Assembly (NCBI RefSeq): GCF_013283875.1
Contig: NZ_CP054139.1
Coordinates: forward strand, 1,116,001 to 1,180,000
From: Mucilaginibacter mali
GTDB taxonomy: Bacteria > Bacteroidota > Bacteroidia > Sphingobacteriales > Sphingobacteriaceae
Length of the DNA stretch: 64,000 nucleotides
Reading direction: 5' to 3'
Part shown: piece after piece, positions 16,553-25,330 of the stretch
Numbering within the stretch: position 1 is the first letter of the stretch
Layout of the letters: each line of letters begins with the position of its first letter
Made by a program: the position numbers and the translations under genes
The notes under the pieces: generated by a model
Databases searched by the model: none
What the model was told of the DNA's origin: nothing
What the model saw: only the letters and a program-made list of their open reading frames with translations

Positions 16553-17094
16553 ACCTGACGACCGCTTTGTTTTATGTAATGGCGCTGATCACCATTGGCT
16601 CGGGCCTGTATGTGGCTTTTAGTAAAAGTTTGGTACGTTCGGTATTCATGTTCTTTATTACGTTGTTCGGGTTGGCGGGCTTATACGTTTATGCCCTGGC
16701 CGATTTTGTGGCCATTACGCAAATTGTGATATACGTAGGTGGTATTTTGGTGCTGATCTTATTCGCCTTTATGCTGTCGGGCCGCGAAACGCTGGACAGG
16801 TTGAAGCAGCAAGCGAGCTTTATCAACCTGAAGAACTGGCCTTCGGCTTTATTAGCGGTATTGTTTTTTGTGGTGATGTTGTGTGTGATAGTTAAAGCCG
16901 TACCCGATAAACTGGAATGGCTGGCCAACTCATCGGCAAATAATAACGTGATATTGCCAACCGATACCACCACAGGCAACATCGGCATTAATTTAATGAC
17001 CCGCTACCTGTTGCCTTTTGAAGCGGTATCGGTGCTGTTAATGATGGTACTGGCCGGTGCGGCACACCTGTCGCGGAAGGAGGGGGGAGAATGA
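16549..17094 (+). CDS. nuoJ: NADH-quinone oxidoreductase subunit J
   Basis: A 181-residue membrane subunit of complex I with five predicted helices. The ADFVAITQIVIYVGGILVLILFAFML segment is the conserved third helix region of NuoJ. It overlaps nuoI upstream and nuoK downstream by 4 nt each, typical of translational coupling in nuo operons. Confidence 0.93.
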   Translation: MNLTTALFYVMALITIGSGLYVAFSKSLVRSVFMFFITLFGLAGLYVYALADFVAITQIVIYVGGILVLILFAFMLSGRETLDRLKQQASFINLKNWPSALLAVLFFVVMLCVIVKAVPDKLEWLANSSANNNVILPTDTTTGNIGINLMTRYLLPFEAVSVLLMMVLAGAAHLSRKEGGE

Positions 17095-17396
17095 TACCTT
17101 TATACCACTTCCTGATCATTAGCGCGGTGCTGTTTTGTATTGGCTTGTTTATGGTCATCAGTAAAAGTAACGCCATACAGGTATTGATCGGCATTGAACT
17201 AATATTAAACGCCGCGATACTAAACCTGGTAGCCTTTGGTAAATACGATAAGCTGAATAACAACGGGCAGGTATTTGCCCTGTTTGCTATTGTATTGGCG
17301 GCGGCAACAACAGCGGTGGCGCTGGCTATCATCCTGAATGTGTACCGTAAGTACAAAACCATCGAACCAGATAAAATAGACCAATTAAAAGACTGA
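17091..17396 (+). CDS. nuoK: NADH-quinone oxidoreductase subunit K
   Basis: A 101-residue, three-helix subunit of the proton-pumping arm. The two conserved helix glutamates are visible in IGIELILNAAILNLVAFG and nearby. Length is the family norm. The start overlaps nuoJ. The next gene is not nuoL but a foreign-looking insert that starts 4 nt after the stop. Confidence 0.95.
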   Translation: MIPLYHFLIISAVLFCIGLFMVISKSNAIQVLIGIELILNAAILNLVAFGKYDKLNNNGQVFALFAIVLAAATTAVALAIILNVYRKYKTIEPDKIDQLKD

Positions 17397-17399
17397 GAT

Positions 17400-17909
17400 A
17401 TGAAAAAACTATTTGTACTCCTGTTATCGATGACACCTCTTTTTTTGTTTGCGCAAAGCGGGAGCAAAGCAGCAACAGCTCAAACTCCATCAAAAGATCA
17501 ATTGTGTGTAGTGGATAATAAAGTTATTACCAGGCAAGAACTTGATAAGGTAAACCCGGAAAATGTGGTGGACATCCAGGTATTAAATTCGGCTGCTGCA
17601 AAGGCTTTATATGGAGATAGCGGGGTGAACGGAGCTATTATCGTAGTTACTAAAAAATTTGCAATATCAAGTTACCAGGAGAAGTTCAGCGATTTCTCTG
17701 CCGATTACGAAAGCTACCTGACCAGCCATGGCACCGATGATAAGCAGTTTATTTATATAATAAACAATATGGCCCTGCCAAAAGATAAAAATGAGGTAAG
17801 AAAGCTATATGATATCCCAAAAGATAAAATAGAGAGCGTAGTTTTTATACAGGATCAGCCCGAGGGCAGTAAGATACTGGCCAAAGTTGCCATCACTACA
17901 AAAAAATAA
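17400..17909 (+). CDS. Secreted protein with TonB-receptor plug-like segment, inside the nuo operon
   Basis: A 169-residue protein with a signal peptide (MKKLFVLLLSMTPLFLFAQ). Residues about 40-85 include ENVVDIQVLNSAAAKALYG and GVNGAIIVVTKK, which resemble the end of the plug domain of SusC-type TonB-dependent receptors (the ALYGxxGxNGVIIVTTK motif). No barrel follows, so it is a plug-only protein. The remainder is soluble and unrecognised. It is packed tightly between nuoK and nuoL (3 and 2 nt gaps), so it is co-transcribed with complex I. Its function is unknown; a link to respiration rests on position only. Confidence 0.65.
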   Translation: MKKLFVLLLSMTPLFLFAQSGSKAATAQTPSKDQLCVVDNKVITRQELDKVNPENVVDIQVLNSAAAKALYGDSGVNGAIIVVTKKFAISSYQEKFSDFSADYESYLTSHGTDDKQFIYIINNMALPKDKNEVRKLYDIPKDKIESVVFIQDQPEGSKILAKVAITTKK

Positions 17910-17911
17910 TA

Positions 17912-19966
17912 TTGGAAAGTACTTTAGCACAACCGGATCCCCAACTCATCTGCTGCACATTGGTGGCGGTATTGGCTCCGCTTGCAGCTTTTTTAATAAA
18001 CGCGCTGCTGCTACAGAGGGGCAGCCGTGTAGCCGGATGGGTATCTACCCTGGCTATATTGATAAGCTGCGTGTGCGCGGTAACCGTATTTGCCCGGGTA
18101 TGGAATGCCGGTAGTTACTACCATGCGCAATATCAGTGGTTTACCATCGGCGAAACTAAGGTAGTAGCAGGTATCTTGCTTAATAATCTTTCTGCTTTGC
18201 TGTTGCTGTTAGTTACCGTGATAGCCTTGCCGGTACATATTTACGGCACAGCCTATATGAAGGGAGATCCTAATTTTGGCCGTTACTTTACCTATCTCAG
18301 CTTCTTTTGTTTCAGCATGCTGGCCTTAGTAGTGGCCGATAACATGGTGCTGCTCTATGCTTTTTGGGAACTGGTGGGTTTTTCATCGTACCTGCTTATT
18401 GGTTTCTGGAATACCCGCGACAAGGCCGTGCAAGCCAACAAGAAGGCGTTTATTATGAACAGGATAGGCGATATCGGTCTGCTGGCGGGTATCATGATCC
18501 TTTATGCGCATTTCCACACCTTCGATATCGATGTGCTGTTTGGCAGTAACGGCCTGGTAGTAAAAGATACCTACTGGATGAACCAGGACACCGCCATGTC
18601 GCCGTTTTGGCAATGGATAGCTTGCGGTGGCATTATTTTAGCTGTGGCGGCTAAGTCTGCACAATTCCCGCTACATACCTGGCTGCCCGACGCGATGGAG
18701 GGGCCAACCTCCGTTTCGGCGTTGATACATGCTGCTACCATGGTGGCAGCGGGTGTATTTTTATTGGGGCGGGTTTACCCGTTCTTCAATGGCGCTCAGT
18801 TAGATCTGCTGGCTATTATCGGCTGCTTTACCGCTTTTATGGCGGCTACCATCGCCCTAACTCAAAACGATCTGAAGCGGATACTGGCTTATTCAACCAT
18901 ATCGCAACTGGGTTTTATGGTAATGGCTATGGGAGTTGGGGCTTATGCCTCATCGTTGTTCCATTTGGTTACGCACGCGTTTTTTAAGTGTTTACTGTTC
19001 CTGTCGGCGGGTATCATCATTCATGAGATGCAACACCTGAAGGAGGAGCATAACCTGGATATCGACCCGCAGAATATCCTGTATATGGGTGGCCTGCGCA
19101 AAAAGTTGCCGTTTACTTTTGTGGTATGCAGCATTGCCGCGCTGGCGCTTATTGGCGCGCCCTTAACAACCGGTTACCTTTCAAAAGATGGTATCCTGAT
19201 ACAAGCCTTTGAATGGGCCGGCGGCAAAAGCTGGATATACAGCATTGTACCCGTGATGGCATTGGTGAGCGGTGTAATGACCGCCTTTTACGTTGGCCGG
19301 ATCATCTTCAGGGTATTCTTCGGGCACTTTGAGCAGGAGCGGGTTAACCCGGCTATCAAAACACATTTTACCGATGGCGGTTGGGCTTACAAGCTGCCTT
19401 TGGGCTTTTTGGCTATCTGCTGCTTATTCCCGGTATTTTCCATCAACCCTTTCTTTTATGAAAATGCATGGGTGCTGAAAGGCCTTGCCGTGGTTGATCA
19501 GTTATCGCGGATCAATCCGTACCATACCATTATCCCGGTAGGGGTAACCCTGGCCAGCGTGTTTGTGGTGTATTGGGCTTATAGCATTTATGTATCGCAA
19601 AAAAGGGCCGCGTTGCCCCAGCATACATTCCTGTTCAAGCTATCGTACAACCAATGGTATATCGATAGGTTTTACAATGCCATAATTGTTAAAGCGGTGA
19701 TGAGCCTTGGAAGCGCCTTGTTTTGGATAGATAAAAACGTTATCGACGGCTTTATCCATTTGATTGAGCGGGCAACACGATCGCTCGGTTCGCTGGCTAA
19801 ATGGCTGGATAAGTACATTGTCGACGGATTTTTGCATAGTGTTGCCGCTTTGGTGGTGGCGATAGCTAATTTTGTCCGTGGCTTTCAAAACGGACGGGTG
19901 CAGTATTACCTGTTTAGTATGCTGGCCGTAATACTGGCCCTGTTTATTTATAAAATTCTGATCTGA
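17912..19966 (+). CDS. nuoL: NADH-quinone oxidoreductase subunit L
   Basis: A 684-residue antiporter-like subunit with the long lateral helix at its C-terminus. Conserved elements are [16 protein letters not shown] (glutamate of TM5), [21 protein letters not shown]-like segment with key Lys and the [16 protein letters not shown] motif, and [18 protein letters not shown]. It starts with TTG at 17912, 2 nt after the plug-like gene. Together with NuoM and NuoN it pumps protons. Confidence 0.95.
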   Translation: [684 protein letters not shown]

Positions 19967-19971
19967 ACCTG

Positions 19972-21582
19972 ATGAATATATTAACGCTGCTGATATTTGT
20001 CCCCGTGCTTTTCGCCCTTGTTATTTGGGTGATGCCATCGGCTTGGCGGGGGAGTTTTAAATATATAACACTTGGCGCTACGCTGGTACAACTGTGCCTT
20101 GCGGTTTGGATCTACTGTAATTTTAAAACGGGCGCCGGCTTTGGTGGCATCAACACCGAGGGTGGGTACCAGTTTGTGCAGAAATTGCCCTGGATTAACC
20201 TAAGCCTTGGCGATACCAAACTGCAGATAGATTATTTTATTGGGATAGATGGGGTATCGGTAGCCTTGCTGCTCATGTCATCGCTGGTGATGGTGGTAGC
20301 GGCGCTGGCCTCGTGGGAAATCAAAAGTAACCTAAAGGGGTTCTTTGTTTTGTTCCTGATGCTGGATATGGCCGTTATCGGCGTATTCTGCGCGCTGGAT
20401 TTCTTCCTGTTTTACCTGTTCTACGAGTTGATGCTATTGCCGCTATACTTCCTCATTGGTATGTGGGGCGGTGTACGGCGCGAATACGCAGCCATTAAGT
20501 TCTTCCTGTATACGTTGTTCGGTTCGGTGTTTATGTTGCTGGTGATGATCGGTTTGTACCTGTCGGTAAAAGATCCGGTAACGGGGAATCACACCTTTAA
20601 CATGGTTACTATGATGAACCCGGCTAACTATATCCCAGGTTCCATTTTCGATGTAGTTAGCCAGTATACCCTGTTCGGGATGCATGCCCGTACGCTGGGC
20701 TTTATCATATTATTTATTGCTTTTGCCATTAAGGTGCCGGTAGTGCCATTGCACACCTGGCTGCCCGACGCGCACGTGGAGGCGCCAACGCCAGTATCAA
20801 TTATCCTGGCCGGCGTGTTACTAAAAATAGGCGGTTACGGTATCATCCGTATCTGTACCGGCATCTTTCCGGATGTGGCCATATCATCAGCCTACTGGCT
20901 GGGTTTGTTAGGCATTATCTCCGTCATCTACGGCGCGCTGAACGCGCTGGCCCAACGCGATCTGAAGCGGTTGATCGCCTACTCGTCAGTATCACACATG
21001 GGTTTTGTGCTGTTGGGCATCGCGTCGTTAACACCCGAAGGTATTGCCGGGGCCATGATGCAAATGGTGAGCCACGGCTTTTTATCATCTATGCTGTTCT
21101 TTTTGGTAGGGGTGGTTTACAACCGGGTGCATGACAGGGATATATACAATTTCAGGGGTTTAAGCACATTGATGCCACGTTATACGGTTTATGTGATGAT
21201 CGCCTTTTTCGCATCGCTGGGTTTGCCAGGCTTTTCGGCCTTCGTGGCCGAGGCTTTCTCGCTGGCGGGCGCTTTCAAGTCGCATAGTTTTAACGGACTG
21301 CTGCCACAATGGATGGCTGTTTGCGGTGCGATAGGTATTTTGCTAAGTGCCGCTTACTTTTTATGGACGCTGCAACGCATGTTCTTTGGTAAGGAATTGC
21401 TGAAAGGCGGCGATATCTGGAAACTGGCCTTAACCGACCTGAACCTGCGCGAAACCATTACCCTGCTGCCGTTGGCTTTGCTGGCCCTGTGCCTGGGTAT
21501 TATGCCATCACTGGTGTTTGATAAGATAAATGATTCGGTACTGGCGCTGGTGCATGTTACCACCAATTTTATGGCCAAATAA
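19972..21582 (+). CDS. nuoM: NADH-quinone oxidoreductase subunit M
   Basis: A 536-residue antiporter-like subunit of complex I with about 14 helices. Signatures: [41 protein letters not shown], and [21 protein letters not shown]. It starts 5 nt after nuoL and abuts nuoN. Confidence 0.96.
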   Translation: [536 protein letters not shown]

Positions 21583-23082
21583 ATGCAAAACCTGTTGCCC
21601 TACATATCATCGCAGTTAGATGGCGCGCTAAGCAGCCTGCACTTCTTTATGCCCGAAGTTTATTTGAGCGCATTGTTTTTGCTGGTGTTGATAACCGGGC
21701 TGGTTTATACCCGCAACGCGGCTGCAATTTGCCGGATCATAGCCGTAGTGGGGATGGTATTTGTGATAGCGCAGGATGTGATCCAGTATTATATGCCCGC
21801 TGCCGAAGTGCGGCCGCTGTTTAGCGGGATGTTGCTGCTGCACCGCACAACGGTATTGTTTAAACTGATTACCGATGTGGTAAGCATATTATTACTCATG
21901 TATTTTGCCTGGGATAAGCAACTGCGGGCACACAAAAAGGGTTTATCCGATCTGTATGCCATTGCCATTGCTTCTATTTTGGGTTTGCATTTAATGCTGA
22001 TGTCGGTCAATCTGCTGTCGATATACCTGTCGGTAGAGTTTGTGTCGCTGGCATCGTACCTGATGGTGGCCTATAAATCAGAACAGGGCTTTAGCGCGGG
22101 TGCAGGCTTGAAATACGTGCTGTTCGGCGCGGCTTCGTCGGCGGTGATGCTGTATGGCATATCGCTGCTTTATGCTTTTACCGGGTGTACGGATATTTTC
22201 GCGCCTGAGTTTGTGTTAGGACTGGCCAAAGTAAACGGGTTAAGTGTTGCCTTTGCAATTGTATTGTTTTTTGCGGGTTTGGGCTTCAAACTCTCGTTCG
22301 TGCCTATGCACTTTTGGGTGCCCGATGTTTACCAGGGGGCAGCCACACCGGTTACAGCCTGGTTATCAACCCTGCCTAAAATAGCCGCCTTTGGCATGCT
22401 GCTGCATTTAATAGCACCGTTTATGGCGCCCGGTAGTTTGCCGGTGTTCGATTTCCGGTTGTTTTTATCCGTAATCGGGCTCATTACCATGATAGCGGGC
22501 AACTTTGCTGCCGTGATGCAGAAAAACGTTAAGCGTATACTGGCCTATTCAAGCATAGGGCATACCGGCTTTGCCCTGATGGCTATCGCGGCCTTTAACG
22601 CGGAAGGGATCAAAGCGCTGGTATTTTACCTGGCGGTTTACGCTGTAGCCAATATCGCCGCGCTAATGCTGGCATCGTACTTTAATAATATTACCGCTGC
22701 CGAAAAGGTAGACGATTATAAAGGTTTGGGCTTTAAACTACCTGCCGCCTCGGTTTGCTTTGTAATGGTATTGATATCGCTCACCGGGCTGCCGGTAACC
22801 GCGGGTTTTATAGGTAAGGTATTGGTGTTCCAGTCGGTTTATACAGCTTACCAGCAAAGCCATAATACTTTGCTGATGTTGTTAATGGCAACAGGAGCTT
22901 TAACTACAGTTGTAGCCCTGTTTTACTATATCAAAGTGCCGCTGTATCTGTTCCTGCGCAAGTCCGACGATAACCACGAATACATTGTTACCAGCCAAAG
23001 CCTGTTAATAGCGTCGGCAATTATTACTTTTTTACTGGTTTTTATCGGCATCTTCCCCGATTATATTGCAAGATATTTCTAA
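21583..23082 (+). CDS. nuoN: NADH-quinone oxidoreductase subunit N
   Basis: A 499-residue antiporter-like subunit of complex I. Signatures are LSIYLSVEFVSLASYLMV, KLSFVPMHFWVPDVYQGA and KRILAYSSIGHTGFALMAI. The ATG directly follows the nuoM stop. It is the last gene of the cluster. A weak stem (ACTCCATCGGAGT near 23106) follows, and no strong terminator is obvious. Confidence 0.95.
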   Translation: MQNLLPYISSQLDGALSSLHFFMPEVYLSALFLLVLITGLVYTRNAAAICRIIAVVGMVFVIAQDVIQYYMPAAEVRPLFSGMLLLHRTTVLFKLITDVVSILLLMYFAWDKQLRAHKKGLSDLYAIAIASILGLHLMLMSVNLLSIYLSVEFVSLASYLMVAYKSEQGFSAGAGLKYVLFGAASSAVMLYGISLLYAFTGCTDIFAPEFVLGLAKVNGLSVAFAIVLFFAGLGFKLSFVPMHFWVPDVYQGAATPVTAWLSTLPKIAAFGMLLHLIAPFMAPGSLPVFDFRLFLSVIGLITMIAGNFAAVMQKNVKRILAYSSIGHTGFALMAIAAFNAEGIKALVFYLAVYAVANIAALMLASYFNNITAAEKVDDYKGLGFKLPAASVCFVMVLISLTGLPVTAGFIGKVLVFQSVYTAYQQSHNTLLMLLMATGALTTVVALFYYIKVPLYLFLRKSDDNHEYIVTSQSLLIASAIITFLLVFIGIFPDYIARYF

Positions 23083-23422
23083 AAACCGGATTTTCTTCCC
23101 GGCAAACTCCATCGGAGTGATATTTTAATTTTCTTAACCACTATTTGCGACAAATTTAATTTAAATAATTGGGTTTGATGTATGATTAATTGCAGGTATA
23201 TGATGATGGATCTGCAAAATGTGGTAGATTTTATAAAATATAGATCATGATTTTTTGATTTTTTTGGCTTTTGAAGGCCTTTTTTTCTGCTTTATTACGA
23301 TGTTTTTATAGTATTTTAACATCATTGGTGTTTTTTTAAAGAAATTGTTAATTTTTGTTAGTTTTTTTAAAAATATTACTAATTTGTGCCCAGAAAATGA
23401 AATTCTATTAAGCCTATATACA
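23083..23422. other. Intergenic region before amt
   Basis: About 340 nt, very AT-rich. It holds a small stem with loop ATC near 23106-23118 after nuoN, and long T-runs around 23250-23345 that may include a weak terminator (GGCTTTTGAAGGCC then T-run near 23266-23288). No RNA gene or coding region was recognised, and no sigma-54 site is seen in front of amt. Confidence 0.5.
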
Positions 23423-24730
23423 ATGAAGCGTTTTATCCCCTTTGGCCTGGTGTTGGTTATCCTGGTATTATCTTTTATCTTTCCGTCGATTGACGTTCAT
23501 AACACAAAAGTATCAACCATAAACGCGGCCGATACCGCCTGGATGCTAACCGCCACCGCGCTGGTTTTAATTATGACCCCCGGCCTTGCCTTCTTTTACG
23601 GCGGGATGGTGAATAAGAAAAACGTAATATCAACCATGCTGCAAAGCATCATCTGTATGGTGATTGTAACCGTAATGTGGGTGGTATTTGGCTTTAGCCT
23701 GGCTTTTGGTAATAGTATTGGCGGCTTTATAGGCGACCCGCGCACCTTTTTTATGCTGAAAGGCATGCTGGGCGACAGCACCTGGCGCATGGCCCCAACC
23801 ATCCCGATCCTGCTGTTCGCGATGTACCAGTTGAAATTCGCGATCATCACCCCGGCGCTGATCACCGGTGCCTTTGCCGAAAGGATCAACTTTAAATCGT
23901 ACGTGATCTTCCTTTGCCTGTTCTCGATATTTATCTTCTCGCCGTTGGCGCATGCTACCTGGCACCCGGATGGCTTTTTGGCCAAACTGGGCGTACTGGA
24001 CTTTGCCGGCGGAACAGTAGTACACATGTCGGCCGGCTGGGCGGCGCTGGCATCTGCCTTGTATTTGAAAAAACGTAACGAAAGCACCCACTCACCGGCG
24101 CGGATCACTTATGTAATGATCGGTACCGGCCTGTTATGGTTTGGTTGGTTTGGGTTTAATGCAGGTTCGGCATTTGGTGCTACCCCATTGGCTGTTACAG
24201 CTTTAGCTACCAGTATGGCGGCATCGGCGGCGGCAGGTATCACCTGGATATTTTTTGATACTGTGCGCGGCCGTAAGCCATCGGCCATGGGTACCTGTAT
24301 CGGCGCGGTAGTTGGTTTAGTAGCCATTACCCCGGCGGCTGGCTTTGTATCGGTACCGCACTCGCTGGCTATCGGTATCATATCGGCCATTGTAAGTAAT
24401 TTGGTAGTTGAATGGCGCACCCGTACCGCGATTGATGATACACTGGATGTTTTTCCTTGCCACGGTGTGGGCGGTATGGTGGGTATGCTGCTTACCGGCG
24501 TTTTTGCCCATAAAAACATCAATGCCGCCAACATTACCGGCAATGGCCTGTTCTTTGGCGAAACGCACCTGTTCCTGGTGCAACTGGGCGCGCTGATCGG
24601 TGTTTCACTGTTCGCGTTCTTCGGTTCGATGTTGCTGCTGAAAGTTACCGATATGATACAGCCTTTGCGTGTAACTAAAGAGGAAGAGACCCTTGGTTTG
24701 GATATCTCGCAGCACGGAGAGAAGTTGTAA
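23423..24730 (+). CDS. amt: Ammonium transporter
   Basis: A 435-residue Amt/MEP/Rh channel with about 11 helices after an N-terminal signal-like helix. Typical segments are DTAWMLTATALVLIMTPGLAFFYGGM, the conserved His of HATWHPDGF and the HMSAGWAAL segment, and FNAGSAFG. The frame extends upstream to 23345, but the ATG at 23423 starts a normal N-terminus. A PII regulator gene (glnK/glnB), often adjacent, is missing here. Confidence 0.95.
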   Translation: MKRFIPFGLVLVILVLSFIFPSIDVHNTKVSTINAADTAWMLTATALVLIMTPGLAFFYGGMVNKKNVISTMLQSIICMVIVTVMWVVFGFSLAFGNSIGGFIGDPRTFFMLKGMLGDSTWRMAPTIPILLFAMYQLKFAIITPALITGAFAERINFKSYVIFLCLFSIFIFSPLAHATWHPDGFLAKLGVLDFAGGTVVHMSAGWAALASALYLKKRNESTHSPARITYVMIGTGLLWFGWFGFNAGSAFGATPLAVTALATSMAASAAAGITWIFFDTVRGRKPSAMGTCIGAVVGLVAITPAAGFVSVPHSLAIGIISAIVSNLVVEWRTRTAIDDTLDVFPCHGVGGMVGMLLTGVFAHKNINAANITGNGLFFGETHLFLVQLGALIGVSLFAFFGSMLLLKVTDMIQPLRVTKEEETLGLDISQHGEKL

Positions 24731-24765
24731 GTGCCTGCAATTATTCTAAACTAACATAATTAAAA

Positions 24766-24874
24766 ATTGTCATTGCGAGCGATAGCGCGGCAATCTCGTA
24801 GTAAGTTTACACGCGACGAGATTGCCACGTCGCCCTTTTACGCATCCAATCCTTTCCGCTCCACAGCAATGACA
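24766..24874. repeat. GTCATTGCGAG inverted repeat
   Basis: TTGTCATTGCGAGCGATAGC near 24766 and ACAGCAATGAC near 24863 form the outer ends, and GGCAATCTCGT / ACGAGATTGCC form an inner, perfectly complementary pair (about 24789 and 24818). Intergenic dispersed repeat, a relative of the GTCATCCTGA family. Confidence 0.75.
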
Positions 24875-24886
24875 TACTGGTGAACA

Positions 24887-24972
24887 CCGCGTTAGGGATA
24901 AGAGCGGATACCGGCCCGTGGCTAAGGCCCTGTGCAGTATGAGCGGATAGCCCGGGCCGCAGGCAACGCCCG
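24887..24972 (+). repeat. Dispersed ~85-bp element, copy 1
   Basis: Starts CCGCGTTAGGGATAAG and ends GCCGCAGGCAACGCCC. A copy with only about five differences lies in the opposite orientation at 61497-61581. GC-rich compared with its surroundings. No open reading frame explains the conservation. Confidence 0.85.
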
Positions 24973-25019
24973 GATAAATCACAAATGCCTGTAAATAAGT
25001 TAGTTGAGTGTATGGGTGC

Positions 25020-25106
25020 AATGTAACATAGTTTACGCTGGTTTTTAAGTTAAGTAGTTGATAATTAAATAATTAACTTAAAAAAATTAGTAAATTATGT
25101 TACATT
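25020..25106. repeat. Long nested inverted repeat upstream of the purF-like gene
   Basis: The outer arms AATGTAACATAGTTTAC (25020-25036) and GTAAATTATGTTACATT (25090-25106) pair with one mismatch; inner arms TTTAAGTTAA (25044-25053) and TTAACTTAAA (25073-25082) pair perfectly. The arms are AT-rich and not of the word-repeat type. Possible roles are a binding site for a dimeric regulator or a cruciform; it lies about 200 nt upstream of the -7 box. Confidence 0.7.
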
Positions 25107-25305
25107 GTGTTAACTTTTTTATAACCGGCAACATTTACTTCGCATAACGAATAGGTGATAATGACCGGAGCAATACCCAAAACTATTCAGCAAATACAGC
25201 ACAACCATCAGCGCAAACCGCACGTATTGTATATGTTACACAAAGCAGGAGTTTATTAATGCTTTTTAATGACAATCGGTATAGTGGATTATAGGTTGAA
25301 AATTT

Positions 25306-25313
25306 TAACTTTG
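25306..25313 (+). promoter_or_regulatory. Promoter -7 box of the purF-like gene
   Basis: TAACTTTG matches TAnnTTTG and ends 17 nt before the ATG at 25331. There is no clear -33 element. Confidence 0.5.
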
Positions 25314-25330
25314 CGGGCTCAATAACAATC

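Larger units (their letters stand above)
24731..25330. other. 600-nt intergenic region between amt and the purF-like gene
   Basis: It holds, in order, the GTCATTGCGAG inverted repeat, the ~85-bp dispersed element, the nested inverted repeat at 25020-25106, about 190 nt with no recognised feature, and a -7 promoter box at 25306. No protein or RNA gene was recognised. Open frames across it are made of repeat sequence. Confidence 0.6.

Noticed and set aside
23083..23422. Possible sigma-54 site before amt, as in other bacteria
   Set aside because: No GG-N10-GC arrangement with TTGC was found in this interval.
23596..24108. Long minus-strand frames opposite amt
   Set aside because: Shadow frames of a GC-biased membrane-protein gene.
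24770..25021. Minus-strand open frame of 83 codons
   Set aside because: It is composed of the GTCATTGCGAG repeat and the ~85-bp element and has no coding character.
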